Assembly (NCBI GenBank): GCA_031213475.1
Contig: JARUPZ010000019.1
Span: 5,187,896-5,251,895 of the forward strand
DNA length: 64,000 bases
Reading direction: 5' to 3'
Source of the DNA: Nereocystis luetkeana
Lineage: Eukaryota; Sar; Phaeophyceae; Laminariales; Laminariaceae
Shown here one piece after another: positions 1-11,740 of the stretch (positions are counted from its first letter, which is position 1; each line of letters starts with the position of its first letter). The notes below the pieces were generated by a model, which was not told the DNA's origin, did no database searches, and was given only the letters and a program-made list of their open reading frames with translations. Position numbers and translations under genes: made by a program.

Positions 1-781
1 CAGTTGGCAAAAATACGAAAAATTGAGAAACATACGTATACATATATACCAGGGTAATGCTCATTATATTTCTATACAGAGTCGCATATGCCAGAGGATA
101 CAAAACGTCCTCAAATTCCTATTAATAGGGCTGGGCCCTAGTCCAGTATGCACTGGCTGAGGGGGCTGCCATGGTGCCAGTACTTTGACTATTTACGTAC
201 GTCCTACAATAACGCCACATTAAACAGCGGAAACCCATCGAAATTCACGGCGTAAAGAGCAGAGAGGGCACGCAGAACAGCTAGAGAGGGGAGAGAGGGA
301 GACAGGGAGCACGATGGACGAAGCCGCCTCAACCACTATCGGCTTGGGCTGTGTGGATCCTGACGGGGCACTTGGAGCCGAGCTCTTGGTGGAGTCGAGC
401 CCCGCCACCGCTGCTGCTGCGGCTGCTGCTGCTGCTGCTGGTGTGGAGGTTGTATCGGCTCCCAATCGAGAAGGGAGTCGGGACTGGCTGAAGCACTCAC
501 AGTGGGAAGCGAAGCATGCAAGGCTAGAACATCGCGAAGGAGAATCTGAGTAAATATCATGTTTGGAACACTATAAAAGGATATGTACGTGAATATTTAC
601 GTCTCTGAGGCCGCGATTCCGCATATTGTAGCGGTTCGGTATTGCACACTTCAAACATGTTTTTGAACCCGTGTCCCACCATTTCGGTATCTAGGCTGCG
701 TGCTGCAGTGTCCCGTATTTCCGCACAATCCTGTCCATCATAGGCTTCGCTCGCTTTTGCTCTATTTTGTGTATTATTTAT
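1..781. other. Gene-free left edge
   Basis: No gene is recognised. A short open frame at 314-553 (+) and its reverse shadow exist only because of a run of GCT/GCC codons (about 410-440). It has no domain, splice context or codon signature that would support it as coding. Confidence 0.5.
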
Positions 782-890
782 TATTTACGGGGGGCCATAG
801 TTAACAGGACCCATGGTATACATAAAAACCTATATGTTAAAAAAAATTACTAACAATATTTGGTCCTGTTAACTATGGCCCCCCGTAATA
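782..890 (+). mobile_element. MITE-like element, copy 1
   Basis: Ends are inverted repeats: ACGGGGGGCCATAGT on the left and its near complement ACTATGGCCCCCCGTAATA on the right. The interior contains the family motif CAATATTTGGTCCT. It has no coding capacity. The same element recurs at 2614, 4356, 8461 and 41347, with a degraded copy at 34489. The flanking TA/TTA is compatible with a TA-type target, but the superfamily is not established. Confidence 0.8.
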
Positions 891-1405
891 GTCAATCTAC
901 CACGAAATTGCATTTGAAATGGTACAAAAACGACGTATTTTTCAGCTCTATTAATAGTGAAGCCCAAACGCGGAAAACGGGCCTCCGGCAGGGTGCCTCC
1001 AGCGGGGCCTTCCGGGGACGCCTGCGGCGGCCCCCCCTCACCAGCCGGCGGGGGGCAGGGGTCGCGGCTTTGCTGCCACCACCAGTGCACTGGTCGGGGC
1101 CAGTGTACTGACATATGACGCAGCTAGTACATACTGCAGTATCTAGAGCTACCAGGGCCCAGCCCTACAAAGTCCGCACTATATCCTACCAGGTAGATAA
1201 CAAGTAATATCCCCGGATTCCGCACTATATCTGTAACAAGTTTGTGACGTGAGAAGGATACTGCATTTTATTGTGCGATGGTTGACAAAAGCTGGTTGTC
1301 AGCTTGGTTTCGGATGAAATTGTGCTCATCGTGAAATTGTGACACTGCTGCCGTTTTGTGTTTTTTCGATATATTTTCACACCCTGGACAACAGACAACA
1401 GTCCA
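891..1405. other. Unassigned spacer
   Basis: Contains a GC-rich patch at about 980-1110 with frames open on both strands (860-1111 + and 869-1114 -), neither recognisable. The + frame starts inside the MITE end, so it is likely spurious. Confidence 0.4.
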
Positions 1406-1990
1406 ATAGTCTATTAATAGCTTCCTATTGCAATTGACTGTCTAATGTGGGGTGGCCCCTATTTCCAATGAATTGAAAGGCATCGAGCTCTATTATCCAG
1501 GCAACTTCCATTGAATGACCCCTACCTAATTGTCCAGACAACTCCATTTTACAGGCAGTCGCCGTAATCAATGGTCCGGACAAAATTCCAATTAATGGAC
1601 CTTCTCCTATATAAATTGTCCGTCCAGTTCCAATTGACAGACCGTCTGCTGAACCAATTGTCCCGACAATTCCAATTGACGGACGGCCCCCCGAATCAGT
1701 TGTCCGGACAATTTCAATTAATTAGATTGCCGCCAAAAATATTTGTCCCCACAATTCCAATTAATAGGCAGTCTCCCAGATCAATTGCCCCGACAATTCC
1801 AATTTATACACAGCCTCCAAAATCAATTGCCCGGACAACTGCAAATAGCAGACTGCCTTCTAAACCAATTGTCCGGGTAATTCCAATTAGTAGACAGTAT
1901 ACAAAATCAACTATCCGGACAATTTCGACTTATTACTAAAACACTTCTTCAGACAATGCCATTGGTAGGCAGTCGCCTGACTCAATTTCC
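1406..1990 (+). repeat. 42-bp palindromic satellite, forward block
   Basis: About a dozen degenerate units with a 42-bp period. Each has a core close to the 16-bp palindrome AATTGTCCGGACAATT followed by CCAATTAATAGGCAGTC. Because 42 is divisible by 3, a 122-residue open frame (1571-1939) of 14-residue repeats runs through it. I treat that frame as an artefact of the period, because the same array occurs in both orientations nearby and has accumulated stops. Confidence 0.85.
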
Positions 1991-2149
1991 CGTACATTTC
2001 AAGATATCAGTGCATACGGATTATTTTGTTTCGTGAAACGTTTTTTAATGATTTACATCTGAGCACACGGGCTAGGCGGTATCAAAATGTCCTGCGTGCG
2101 GACTTGAAGTACAAAGCTAAAGTTGAGGTGTCCCGCCCTTTTCTGTTTA

Positions 2150-2860
2150 TGCCTTGGACAATAGACCTATCAATAGACTATTGCCCCTACAGCAGAATCA
2201 CGAAGTTGTCTATTGATTGGAATTGTTGGGGCCAGCGATGTTGTAGACTGTGTAGCGATTAAAGTTGTTTAGACAATTGATCTTGGATACTGTCTATCAA
2301 TTGAGTTTATTCGGATAATGGTTATCGGGTACTGTCTAGCAATTGGAATTATCCTGACAAATAATATTGGAGACTTTCAATCAATCGAAATTGCCCTGAA
2401 AGTTGATTCCAGAGACTATCTATTAGTTGAAATGGTCTGAACAATTGATGTTTGGTGCTTTTAAATAATTGGAATTGTCCAGACAAACGAGCTCGGAGAC
2501 TGCCTATTGATTGAAATTATGCTGGCAAATGATCTCATAGGCTGTCTATTAATTGAAATTGCTTGGGCAATTGATTTCGGGTGATTTACACGAATTGGAC
2601 TTGTTGGGGCAACTATTACGGGGGACCATAGTTAGTAGGACCTATGGTCTACTTAAAAACCTACATATTTGACCATTTTTGCCAACAATATTTGGTCCTA
2701 TTAACTATGGTCCCCCGTAATACTATGAGAGACCGTCCATTAATTGGAATTGTCCGGACCATTGGTTCCGGAAGTGATATACTCGTTGGAATTGTCACGA
2801 CTATTGAGTTTAAGAGGGCTGTGTTATTTGAAAGCCGGCAGCTGCTTGTAGAACTACACA
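2150..2860 (-). repeat. 42-bp palindromic satellite, inverted block
   Basis: Same unit as the 1.4-2.0 kb block but reverse complemented (GACTGTCTATTAATTGGAATTGTCC...). The two blocks face each other across about 160 bp of unique sequence. MITE copy 2 has inserted into this block at 2614-2722. Confidence 0.8.
2614..2722 (+). mobile_element. MITE-like element, copy 2 (inside satellite)
   Basis: Intact terminal inverted repeats TATTACGGGGGACCATAGT / ACTATGGTCCCCCGTAATA with CAATATTTGGTCCT inside. It interrupts a 42-bp satellite block, so the insertion post-dates array formation. Confidence 0.85.
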
Positions 2861-3079
2861 GTTGATTCGGTCAGTACATAACAATATCATGTTAATATTG
2901 CCTCTACAACTGGATCGGGAACTTCCCTGTAGACGTAATCATTTGCGAGGTCCTTTACTGTACCGTATTACGAGTAGGATCAATTCAATGGGGAGTGTCT
3001 TATCATAATACATTAAGTAGGTACATGGCCACGACATTTATCGAGCAGTTGGTTTCTTGCGCGGCATCTGCAACACATT
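2861..3079. other. Spacer between satellite blocks
   Basis: Unique AT-rich sequence between the inverted and the second forward block. No gene seen. Confidence 0.4.
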
Positions 3080-3640
3080 GTGCGAACGATTCCAACTACT
3101 TTCCGATCGCCGAAGTCCGTTTGGATAATTCCATTTAATTCACAGCTCCCGAAACCAATTGTTTGGACAATTCCATTCAATAAGCAGGATCCGAAATCAA
3201 TTGTTCAGACAAATCCAATTAATAGGCAGCTCCCGAAACCATTTGTATGGACAATTCCAGTTAGTGGACAACACCCAAAATCATTTGTCCGGACAATTCT
3301 AATTGTTGGGCCAGCACCCGAAATCAATTTGCTAGATAATTCCAATTAATTTAGCAGTCTCCGCAATCAATTGTTCCGACAATTCCATTCATAGGCAACA
3401 CTCGAAACCTATTGCTCGCACAATTCCAATTAATAGATGGTCTTCGAAATCTATTGCCTGGACAATTCCATTTCATAGAGAATCGCCGAAACATTTGTCT
3501 GGCCAATTTCAATTAATCGGCAATCGCCCAAATCAATTGTATGGACAATTTCAATTAATAGACAGTCGCCAAAGCCAGTTGTTGAGACAAATCCAATTAA
3601 CACACAGCCTCCTGAATTAATTGTAGACCCAATAGACTAT
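3080..3640 (+). repeat. 42-bp palindromic satellite, second forward block
   Basis: About 13 units of the same 42-bp family in forward orientation, giving an incidental repeat-encoding open frame at 3080-3349. Overall layout is forward, inverted, forward. Confidence 0.85.
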
Positions 3641-5259
3641 TGAAATAGGAATTGTCCAGAGTGTGATTTATATTTGCACGCTGACCGTAAGGCTTTGCTT
3701 TTTTACCTGGATGTCAGGATAGTTAATAATATGTACCAGGTAGGTGCTACTGGTTCAGGTGGTGTAGCTTCTTGGGGTGTTGGATGTGGGCGCTGCCAGC
3801 TAGGGGGCTGCCATAGTCAACTCCCCCCCCCCGTTTGTTCCGGTGGCGTTAACAGGTTTTATAATGTCCACGTCGGTGCCCTGTAGTAACTACTACTCTG
3901 TAGGGGTGGGTGTTTCACTTTGCTACTACACGCGAACAGCTGACTGCTGCTCTGTGTTCGATAGTCTTCGGGGGGGGGGGGCACCGATGCAAAGTCAAAC
4001 GAGAAATAAGCGATAAATTTGTCACCAGCGGTTGTTTGTTTTTGGCCCCACGCAGTGCATCATCGCGAGATCCGTATTTTCCTCTTCTCTTTTTTGTCTC
4101 CTGTGGTCCTGTGATACATGACCACGGTCCATGCCGACTTGTTGCATTGTGTAAAAGACCCTGCCAATAAGGGTATCACTACCATATACCAGGAACACCT
4201 TGTATGTATCAGGTATACGATTGAGCTCGTCGAGCCTGCTGCATGTTTTCCATGCCTCAACTTATTTTAGAGATTGCCACATTACCAGGGCAGTATATTA
4301 GCCTAAGAGGGCTGTTATAGTTGAAGCTCTACACAAATAGATGATATACTATTGATATTACGGGGGACCATACGTAGTAAATAGGACCTACGGTAGACAC
4401 AAAGCCTATATGTTTACCTACTGTATTTTTGCTATTAATAACAATATTTGGTCCTATTTACTATGGCCCCCCGTAATACCAAGCGGCAGGTGTACGGTAC
4501 TGCCGTGCTACTGCTGTATAATTGAGTACATATATACGAGTAGATACGAAAGGTCTTGTTTTATTCCACGAAATCACATCATCCCGTACCATTACGTGCT
4601 GTTGTTACAGCAGTGAGTGCCACACCACCTCATTTTATGGTCGCATGGTCGCACACCACCAGTAGCTCGGAATCCACATAAACAGCACGTATTGGACGCA
4701 AAATTCCCGTTTGGATCAATGATAAGGAGGTGTTTCACTTTAACATCCGGTTTAAACCGGTTTTCGGAAAGCCGGTTAACACCGAGTAAAAGAAACCGAT
4801 TTTATCCGGTTTTCGTTTTCAGAATAACGCCTCGTTATCCGGTTTTCGTTTTTTTTAATTCCCTTAAGGTGCCCACCTCTAGTCGTATCCAGTACGATGG
4901 CATTGCATTGCATTGTTGTCTTCTCTGCTTGCTGCATCCTCGTACTGGTACCTGGTATCAACGTATTACTATTAATACTGCTGTGTCGTAGTTTTGTTAC
5001 CACAGATCTTGTACCTCTCTGTTATTAGGATTGAAGAACGGCACGGACACTCCCAGGTTGTGCTGAATGCCGATGTGAAGAACACTCACACACATTTGAT
5101 TGCAGGGTATTGTTCTGAAGTCAAGGAATTCGCGGTCACAAAGGTGCTGGAGTCCTTCGTGTTGTTGGTTGTTGTTCTCACATGAACTCTACTCGTAAAT
5201 CAAAGGGGCCGTGGTTACACAAAGGTGCTTGAGCCCTAGGAAGGTCCGAAGAACCACAA
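3641..5259. other. Gene-free region with MITE copy 3 and CCGGTTTTC repeats
   Basis: No coding exon recognised. Contains a MITE (4356-4478), poly-C/poly-G runs near 3825 and 3970, and a short cluster at about 4745-4855 in which ATCCGGTTTTCGTTTT-like words and their complements recur. Confidence 0.45.
4356..4478 (+). mobile_element. MITE-like element, copy 3
   Basis: TATTACGGGGGACCATA... / ...CTATGGCCCCCCGTAATA ends and the conserved AACAATATTTGGTCCTATT segment. Slightly longer than copies 1 and 2 because of a small internal insertion. Confidence 0.85.
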
Positions 5260-5625
5260 AAATTCCACACCTCGGATAACGTAACACTCGGATAACACTT
5301 ATCTACGTTATGGGGCCTAACACAGGAACGAGGGAACGTTCTAGTATAGTGTTAGCACTGGAGGAGTGATCACGGTATCACGGTAACACAGCAGTGTTAT
5401 CTGAAAACCCACGAACGTGCACACGCCTGAGCGTTATGTTGCTGCTCGACCTCGTCCTGCTCTGGCACATAACATTATGTTATGTCGTGATCAGTCCTTG
5501 AACTAACACCGTAACACGGTTTTAGACTTTGACCAAACACGTACGTTATCACTCTAACATGCCCAGATCGATATCCGCATATTTACTGACACGATAACAT
5601 AATGTTACTGTTAGGGGTGGGACTG
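5260..5625. repeat. TAACAT-rich degenerate satellite, block 1
   Basis: Dense occurrences of AACACT, ACGTTAT, GTAACA and ATGTTAC words, many arranged as short palindromes of the GTAACACTATGTTAC type. There is no constant period and no coding signal. Confidence 0.6.
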
Positions 5626-6719
5626 GAGGCCTGTTTTGACCCAAAAAAGCGGCAGGCTATTCGAAACGACCAGCCATAAAATATTGAAAATTCTGAAAAA
5701 GTAAAACTACCGATATATCCCTATGTACTTGGTTTGAGTGTAAATGCATAGTAAACTTAAACTTGTATCCAATATTTCTCTGAGGTGGAGATGAATTCGA
5801 TCTTGACCATACAGACACCTCACACAGGCGCATGCCTTCCGGATGTTCTGCTTGTTTTAGCACAGGAGTACAAATTGACGTATTTATAGACTAAAAGGTG
5901 CGGAGAAACATGTTTTTTTCTGTGGTTTCTGCCTCTTACTCTATGGCGTGCTTTTGAGTAGTGCGCAGACTTGGAGATGCTCTACAATGGGATGTGTGGC
6001 ATACAGCAAAACAAACCCCGCTCGAATCGACGTGATATCCGTAGAGAATGATCCGGCGAAAAGTCGCCCCTTGAGTCACTTTTTGGGGACCACGACACTC
6101 AATTTCGTGATGGGTAATTCGAAATAAACAGAAAGAACCTCGGCCAAGGGCAACAACAAAAATAAATTGTCTACTCGTAAGCAAACTGGGAGGCATATCT
6201 GCAGCGTGCGGGTCGTAGTGTCCACGAGGCGGCGGCGATCGTGTGCCGAGCGAAAGCTGTTATCCGCCGTGGCATCGCCGGGGCGGAGGACAGCCGCGAC
6301 CGGGTTAGAGGGGTGTAGATTGGAACATCTTGCACCGCAGCAGCAGCAGCAGCCGGGTCAGCAACGCCAGCAGCCGCACCAGGATCAGCAGATCCACCGT
6401 CAACCAGGCCCGGCAGGGGCTGCACCAGTAATCCCCCTCCACGCTCACGCGCCCGTTTGTGCGCTGCTGCGCTGCTGCTCAAGCACCCGTCGTGGTATTT
6501 TTTGTGTGTGCTGCTCCGCCTTTCTCGAGCTAGACGCTGCAGCTCCTCTCGTACCATACTACCCTGGTATCTGGTATATGATACCACATGATGAAGAGTT
6601 TTTTTGTGACGTGCTTATTCTTTGCCAAGCGCTGATTGGTTAATTTATTAAAGATTCATCTTTCCCCCCTGACATTTTTTGTGACTTTTTTACGTCTAAA
6701 AATATTTCGGTCCCACCCC
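5626..6719. other. Unique spacer with CAG-rich patch
   Basis: Open frames on both strands at 6167-6643 (+) and 6171-6587 (-) overlap a CAG/CTG-rich patch (6335-6480). They mirror each other in composition and show no domain. No gene can be supported. Confidence 0.4.
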
Positions 6720-7120
6720 TAGCTGTTGTCGACGCAGCGTTAACACACTAACATAGTGTTACCCTTAGGAGGAGTTATACATAACACCCTAACATAACGT
6801 TGCCATGTTCGCCAGCACTACTAACACTACGTTATCTGGACCCCCATCTGATTGGCTTTGGCTCGGATAACGTAACACATAACGTGCGTTAGATACGTTC
6901 CAGTCTCAGCCGGCCCATACGTAACAGGTTAGGATGTTAGTCTAGATGCGGAGGTCTCTCTAACATTTTTTTTCGGTATTACCGTCAGTAAAGATCTGAT
7001 GGTAACATTCCGTTACCGCGTTACCATAAAAATCAATCCGGGTCTAACATTGTGTTACTGAGTTACCGTTGGGGCCGAAGTCGTTCTAGCGTAATGTTAC
7101 TACGTTACCCTTTGGATCTT
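6720..7120. repeat. TAACAT-rich degenerate satellite, block 2
   Basis: Same word family as 5260-5625 (TAACACACTAACATAGTGTTAC and variants), continuing to about 7190. Confidence 0.6.
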
Positions 7121-8240
7121 CGCGAGATCTAACATGTGTTACCTCTATTAGTGGTAAAGCGGCGTGTGGGAGTAACATAACGTAGCCGTGATATCCAATT
7201 TCGCCGACATCCCAGTAGGGGAAACCTACTAAAACATCTCCGGGGGGGAAGGATAGCATGGCATCCCCGGTAAAAAACGCCTCCATATTTTTAAATACCT
7301 AAACAGGGGATATTCAGGAAGGATCCCCGCAAAAAACGCCTCATTTTTTTTCTGGAAACCCCGTCAGTACGTTATCCGTAGGCAAGTGTAAACTAACACG
7401 GGGCAGTTGACACCAGCCATCTTCCAATCATATGGCTGAAATAACGCGAACGACGGGAGCCATCTTCCAATAAAATCGCTGTATTAACAACCACGGGAAC
7501 CACGGGAACCACGGGAACCACGGGAAATCACGCCGCACACAAACAAGATGAAGAAAGACACAGCTCGCAGCTCGCACACCCACAGCCACGCGACGATTGA
7601 CCTTCGATCTCGGCATGTAATCCACCCACGGTCAACGAGCTTCGTACCGGGCAAGGGCAATGAGTGAAAATGATGGCCTCGGAGGTATCATTGGCATCCG
7701 TGGTCTAGGGGGCGAGAAGTTGGCCGCGGCGTCCTACGCTCTTCGTCACAACTTTAAAAAAAAATGTTTTGTGCCAACGGAGAGGAATCAAGAGTTTTTG
7801 TCGTCTGTTTTCTATAAACCTGCTGCCAAATATGTTTCAGTAGACGCCTGGCCCACCCACGCCACATATCACCGACCGAAGTGTGAGAACTGTGATACTA
7901 GTGTGGGTCGTAGCGAGTTCGTGACCTAATCGTTGGGTTTGTCGGTCGATGTCTAACGTGAAAAATGGTCGATTTCTTGCCATCGGAGAGGGGTCGAGAT
8001 TTTTTGTCGCCTATCTTCTACAGACTAGCGCCAAAATGTTTTTTTAGCAGATGCCTGGTCAGCGCATCACGTTCAGATTTCATGACGGTGTCGTTGGTTT
8101 TGTCGATCGATGTGCCGAGGATTCTCATAAAAGTTGGCTCTAGTCAATGGGAATTACTATATCTTGCTCCGGCGCCTGCCAGAACAGGGGTTTTATACAC
8201 ATTGCGTGGCGCGCAATTAAAGTCCACGTGAGCTGTCTCG
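7121..8240. repeat. Diverged tandem duplication of about 190 bp
   Basis: A segment at about 7757-7960 is repeated at about 7961-8120. Shared landmarks are CGGAGAGG, TTTTTGTCG, the C(A/C)AAATATGTTT-like stretch, GA(C/T)GCCTGG and TTTGTCG(G/A)TCGATG. Open frames (7660-7929 and 7965-8231, +) cover the two copies but share little protein similarity, so coding is doubtful. A 10-bp unit CCACGGGAAC is repeated four times at about 7490-7527. Confidence 0.5.
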
Positions 8241-9225
8241 TGACGTTAAAAAATTACCGTTATCCATCTATAACACAGTACGTTATCCATCTATAACGTA
8301 ATCTACGTTATCCATCTATAGCGTAATCTGTACACTCGCACGTACGAGCTAACACGGCATTAACATGTTGGTGATGTTAGACTGGGGATGTACGTTATCT
8401 GCTAACTTGTGTCACTAAATACATTGCCTACGAGCTACCAGGTACACATTAACATTATGCTATTACGGAGGACCATAGTAGATATAACCAAATATTGTTA
8501 GCAAAAACAGATACATATACAGGTTTTTATATGTACCGTAGGTTCTATTTAATATGGTCCCCCGTAATAGTGTGTTATCGATCACACCTGATATACGTTA
8601 CTCGTTTGATGTATGTTATGATAGCAAGACTTCCGTTAAGAACCTCACACGACGTCGCTCGATACAGATTGCTGCTGCGGCTGATACGGTAACATAAAGT
8701 TAACGTTGTATTGACCATATACTACGTCATCCCTCTAACGTGTGCTACGATAGCCACTATTGATAGGAATTTCACTATCACACTAACATAGATAGTGTTA
8801 TGTACGCGTCTATTCGGCCGTGTACGTTATCCGTCTAAAGGGTATTACGGTAGCAAGTAAGAATCCCGCTAGCACACTAACATAACCTTACTCGCTACGG
8901 GCTGATGTCACTAACACGGTAAAATAATGTGAACGTTTAATTGGCCGTGTACCTTGTCCCTTCAACGTGTGTTACGATAGCCACGAGGAATTCCGCTAAA
9001 ACGCTAAGATAGTGTTACTCGCTACGGGCTGAACACCCTAACACCGTAACACATATACTGCGGTCGGTACGGTATCAAGGTAACACTCTAACATAGTGTT
9101 ACGAGATCACCCGCCAATATCGTAACACACTAGCACTATGTTGTCACACAATGCAGAAAGTAGTCAACGTAGTAGCGTAATGTTACGGGGTTTTTTCGCT
9201 GACGCCTAACATTAACATAAAACGC
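8241..9225. repeat. TAACAT-rich degenerate satellite, block 3
   Basis: Longest block of the TAACAT/GTGTTAC word field, interrupted by MITE copy 4. No coding sequence. Confidence 0.6.
8461..8569 (-). mobile_element. MITE-like element, copy 4 (reverse orientation)
   Basis: Ends TATTACGGAGGACCATAGT / ATGGTCCCCCGTAATA. The internal motif appears as its complement (AACCAAATATTGTT), so this copy is inverted relative to copies 1-3. It lies inside the TAACAT field. Confidence 0.85.
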
Positions 9226-9685
9226 TGAGCGCTAAGTATTACGTTTTCCGAGGTGTGAAAAAATCATTCGGCTTGGAGGCACGACGCTTCCCACCTGAAA
9301 ATACACGGGACGAAGAAGGCGCACACATGAGGTGAAATCAATTTGCGAATTAAACCATTGTATTGTTAATAACATGGCCACGGGTATCCACTCAACTACA
9401 GCATAGAGTTCCCCCCGTTCCCACAACTAACCAACTCGTGGCTACTGACTTTTATGCGGTTGCCGTCTGGAATGTTGCCTGCACCGAACGAAACGCACGG
9501 TAGTCGTGAACATTAGAGAGGATCACGCCTGCTGTCAGGGGTGATGTCAGAGTGATGACTCGCGGACATGCCGTAAAAAATAGCAATCGAAACAAAAAAA
9601 CACCATACCTGGTATAAATATCAGCGATCCCCATGTCTTGCTGTGTGTGTTCTTCACATTAAACCGTTCACACCTCGGAGAGATC
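9226..9685. other. Unassigned spacer
   Basis: Two short minus-strand frames (9232-9426, 9452-9634) without recognisable features. No gene supported. Confidence 0.4.
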
Positions 9686-10150
9686 GGCTCACGGTAGCTC
9701 AAGCTAGCTCTTTGAGGAGCTAGCTCACCGGTGCGCTACGTGAGCTCCGTGAGCTACACGTGTTTTCCTGGCTTGAACTATAGAAGGGTAGCTCATCTGC
9801 ACATGTTTTCCAAGCTTGAGCTATAGAGGATAGCTCATCTGCACATATATGTCCAGAGTGAGCTATAGGAGCTACCTGAGCTAGCTCATCTACCCCCGAG
9901 ATGAGCTATAGGAGCTACATGAGCTACGCATGTTTTCCCCGGTTTGAGCTACAGGCGGTAGCTCATTTATACATGTTTTCGAAGCTTGAGCTGTAGGCGA
10001 TAGCTCATCTGCACATGTTTTCAAAGCTTGAGCTATAGGCGGTAGCGCATCTGCAGATATTTTCAAAGCTTGAGCTATAGGCGATAGCTCCTCTGCACGT
10101 GTTTTCAAGGCATGAGCTATTACAGGGGATAGATGAGCTAGTTCATCAGC
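9686..10150. repeat. Second 42-bp palindromic satellite, left block
   Basis: Units of 42 bp built on GAGCTATAGGCGGTAGCTC (an imperfect palindrome) followed by ATCTGCACATGTTTTC. A minus-strand open frame (9890-10411) encodes 14-residue repeats of the A-D-E-L-x-P-I-A-Q-A-L-K-T-C type, a by-product of the triplet-compatible period. Confidence 0.85.
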
Positions 10151-10690
10151 TGTGTAAGTGACCAATACAGGTACGCACAACAGAACGACATCAACGCAAA
10201 CAACTATACCAGGTATATTTTCGGGACGTACCAGGTACAGCATGTTGATATTATATGAGATCGGATCTGATTCTATTCTGAAGATGCCTGACGATTGGTC
10301 GACACCCAACATAATTTGAAGTTTCGTTTTTGAGAACCATATACAGCAGCTGTCAGCTGTCACCATGCACACCACAAGAGGCGCTCGCACAGAACACAAC
10401 ACCACCACCACACAGCAACACCCCTAGCATGCCCACGACCCGGGGTAGCAGCTCTAGCGGCACTTCGACCGTAGACCAGACTGGCGGCGGGCAGCAACCG
10501 GATCCATGGATGCATGTGGACCCCACGAAAAACGTCATCGATGTGGATGAGGACAAGGATCAAACCCAGGCCGAACCCTTATTCTTCCTATACGTACAGA
10601 GTTGTCCCGGAGGGTGGGCTTTTTCAGCTACTTTATCTCTCACGCGTGTGTTGCCGAGAAAGAGCTGCAATGAGCTGCGTGCATGAGCTA
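10151..10690 (+). other. Unique insert splitting the satellite, with short ORF
   Basis: About 540 bp of non-repetitive DNA between two blocks of the same satellite. A plus frame contains a methionine at 10430 followed by a Ser/Thr/Gly-rich, then acidic stretch (D-V-D-E-D-K-D). It resembles the low-complexity N-terminus of many transposon proteins but has no catalytic motif. It could be a captured gene fragment or the remnant of an insertion. Confidence 0.35.
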
Positions 10691-11045
10691 TGATTACGTT
10701 CTCGGGGGGTGAGCTATTGGCGATAGCTCATCTGCACATGTTTCCCCTGTTTGAGCTATAGGCGGCAGCTCATCTGCACGTGCGTTGCCGGCTTGAGCTA
10801 TAGGTGGTAGCTCATCTGCACATGTTTTGAAGGCTTGAGCTATAGAAGAGAGCTCATCTACACACATTTTCCCAGGCTGAGCTATAGGAGCTACATGAGC
10901 TAGCTCATCTGCCCCCAAGATGAGCTATAGGAGCTACATGAGCTACGCATGTTTCCCCTGGCTTTGAGCTATAGGCGGTAGCTCATCTCCACATGTTTTC
11001 GAAGCTTGAGCTATACACGATAGATGAGCTAGCTCATGAGCTGCC
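10691..11045. repeat. Second 42-bp palindromic satellite, right block
   Basis: Continuation of the GAGCTA..TAGCTC array with the same 42-bp unit after the 10.15-10.69 kb interruption. Confidence 0.85.
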
Positions 11046-11740
11046 CGGGGTGTGAAACCGTTCTCGATACCCGACGACATCCAGCACAACAAAACTTATC
11101 AGGAGACAGCACTTTCACCCCTTGACAGATAGCAACTTTGCCTTGACATACCTTGACTGACACCAAACTACGAGGTTTTAGTGTGGAACACTCGGCCCTA
11201 CGCCCTTGACAGCACATATTTTGTGTGGCTTGACATGTCTCCTGACATCTTTGAGCACAATCAGTGTCGGTGCCGATTATTTTTCTTCAGTCCTAGAGAG
11301 GTACCGGATACAAGCTCTGTGGTCACAAAACTGCGATACAGAGATCCTACTTCGTGACCAGTGTGCAGTACTCGTACGTAAGAAGAGTAGACCCTACACA
11401 CACACGCCATGCCATCGTACTGGATACGACAGGCACGACATACACATTCAAGCATGAGTTGAAAGGGAGAAACACGGAAAAGAAACAACGAGTAAAAAAA
11501 AAAAAAGAAGACTGTCGTGCCCCCCCCAACGGAGATGTGGCAGACAATACAAAACAAGCGAAAGAAACAATACCACTCCATGTAAAAACACATAGGCAGG
11601 TTGTACAGCACATACTGCTACCAGGCCTATCAATGGTTCACACGCAAGCATGCATGCCCCATCTTGCGTTCATCGGTGGCTGCAGGCCGTCGTTGTGGTA
11701 AAGCTGCACAAAACTGCCTAGTTGTGGTTCTCGTTTTTGG
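11046..11740. other. Unassigned spacer
   Basis: Frames on both strands at 11206-11701 have no recognisable content. A poly-A run lies at about 11495 and a C-run at 11521. Confidence 0.4.

Noticed and set aside
1571-1939. 122-residue ORF of 14-residue repeats
   Set aside because: It is created by a 42-bp satellite whose period is a multiple of three. The array also occurs inverted and with stops, and there is no start context or conservation signal.
9890-10411. 173-residue minus-strand ORF with A-D-E-L-x-P-I-A-Q repeats
   Set aside because: Same reason: a by-product of the second 42-bp satellite. The non-repeat part at its N-terminal end lies in the insert and is low in coding signal.
9686-11045. 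Possible CRISPR array
   Set aside because: Units are contiguous and degenerate with no unique spacers between conserved repeats, and the genome is eukaryotic.
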